From: JBBDLF01 sp040879025 | GTDB taxonomy: Bacteria > Pseudomonadota > Gammaproteobacteria > Pseudomonadales > Pseudohongiellaceae | Length of the DNA stretch: 50,406 nucleotides | Direction: 5' to 3' | NCBI GenBank assembly: GCA_040879025.1 | Contig: JBBDLF010000004.1 | Coordinates: 1-50,406, forward strand | Shown here: positions 50,331 to 50,406 of the stretch, in pieces | Layout: the number at the start of each line of letters is the position of its first letter | How positions within the stretch are numbered: the first letter of the stretch is position 1 | Made by a program: the position numbers and the translations under genes | Notes under the pieces: model-generated | The model's input: the letters and a program-made list of their open reading frames with translations, nothing else | What the model was told of the DNA's origin: nothing | Database searches by the model: none

Positions 50331-50406
50331 AACGTCCTGCCCCTGCCAAAGATTCCCGGCGGATTGTTGCATCATTCACGCCTGATGCCAAGGAACAACA
50401 AAATGA

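Overview
The window is a chromosomal segment of what looks like a heterotrophic, aerobic, probably marine gammaproteobacterium. The evidence is a moderately high GC content, Gammaproteobacteria-type housekeeping genes (mpl, ubiX, slyD, PykA-like pyruvate kinase, trhO), two TonB-dependent receptors, many Sec-exported proteins, and c-type cytochrome and PQQ-type enzymes. This placement is inferred from gene content; there is no rRNA or other marker gene. I saw no tRNA, rRNA, CRISPR array, prophage or complete insertion sequence.

Layout. 0-7 kb: korAB (2-oxoacid:ferredoxin oxidoreductase), a DUF1653 protein, trhO, a 48-codon rhodanese remnant, a DUF3014 protein and an exported protein of unknown function. 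7.6-11.1 kb: a very large TonB-dependent receptor. 11.2-18.8 kb: an oxidative cluster of two exported PQQ-type beta-propeller dehydrogenases and two fusion proteins carrying a class-C heme motif plus a PHM/DBH-like dicopper monooxygenase core. 18.8-21.3 kb: a glutathione S-transferase-like reductase and pyruvate kinase. 21.4-25.1 kb: secreted cupin, M28 peptidase and CocE/NonD-type hydrolase. 25.4-32.5 kb: a second oxidative cluster, with a third PQQ-type propeller, a lectin-like exported protein, a degenerate S41 protease-like protein, a third heme/copper monooxygenase fusion, and two tandem paralogous four-helix membrane proteins. 32.5-40.1 kb: permuted NlpC/P60 hydrolase, aldehyde dehydrogenase, VOC protein, SlyD, SDR, nitronate-monooxygenase-like protein and a second TonB receptor. 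40.2-50.4 kb: Nudix hydrolase, diguanylate cyclase, SLC13 transporter, peroxiredoxin, YdcF, AsmA-like protein, trypsin-like protease, small membrane protein, Lon-N-domain protein, mpl, TIGR02444 protein and ubiX.

How the genes may work together. The strongest candidate for an undescribed system is the repeated pairing of PQQ-type dehydrogenases with heme c-dicopper monooxygenase fusions (three of each between 11.2 and 31.4 kb). All six appear exported, and TonB receptors and secreted hydrolases lie nearby. A plausible model, which is inference, is an envelope oxidation chain. The copper enzyme hydroxylates a C-H bond using electrons from its own heme domain. The quinoprotein oxidises the resulting alcohol, and a cytoplasmic aldehyde dehydrogenase could finish the job. 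Two of the three copper enzymes carry an N-terminal redoxin-like domain with no cysteine, so that domain cannot do thiol chemistry. One of the three propellers has Asn where its paralogues have the presumed catalytic Asp.

Other notable structure: a 93-bp MITE-like element lies exactly in frame (31 codons) in the signal-peptide region of the serine protease. Removing it conceptually gives a textbook signal peptide, and a related end occurs after the second TonB receptor. There are several long perfect hairpins, a 34-bp perfect palindrome beside 13-bp tandem repeats, and two apparent 5'-gene remnants (rhodanese and CYTH).
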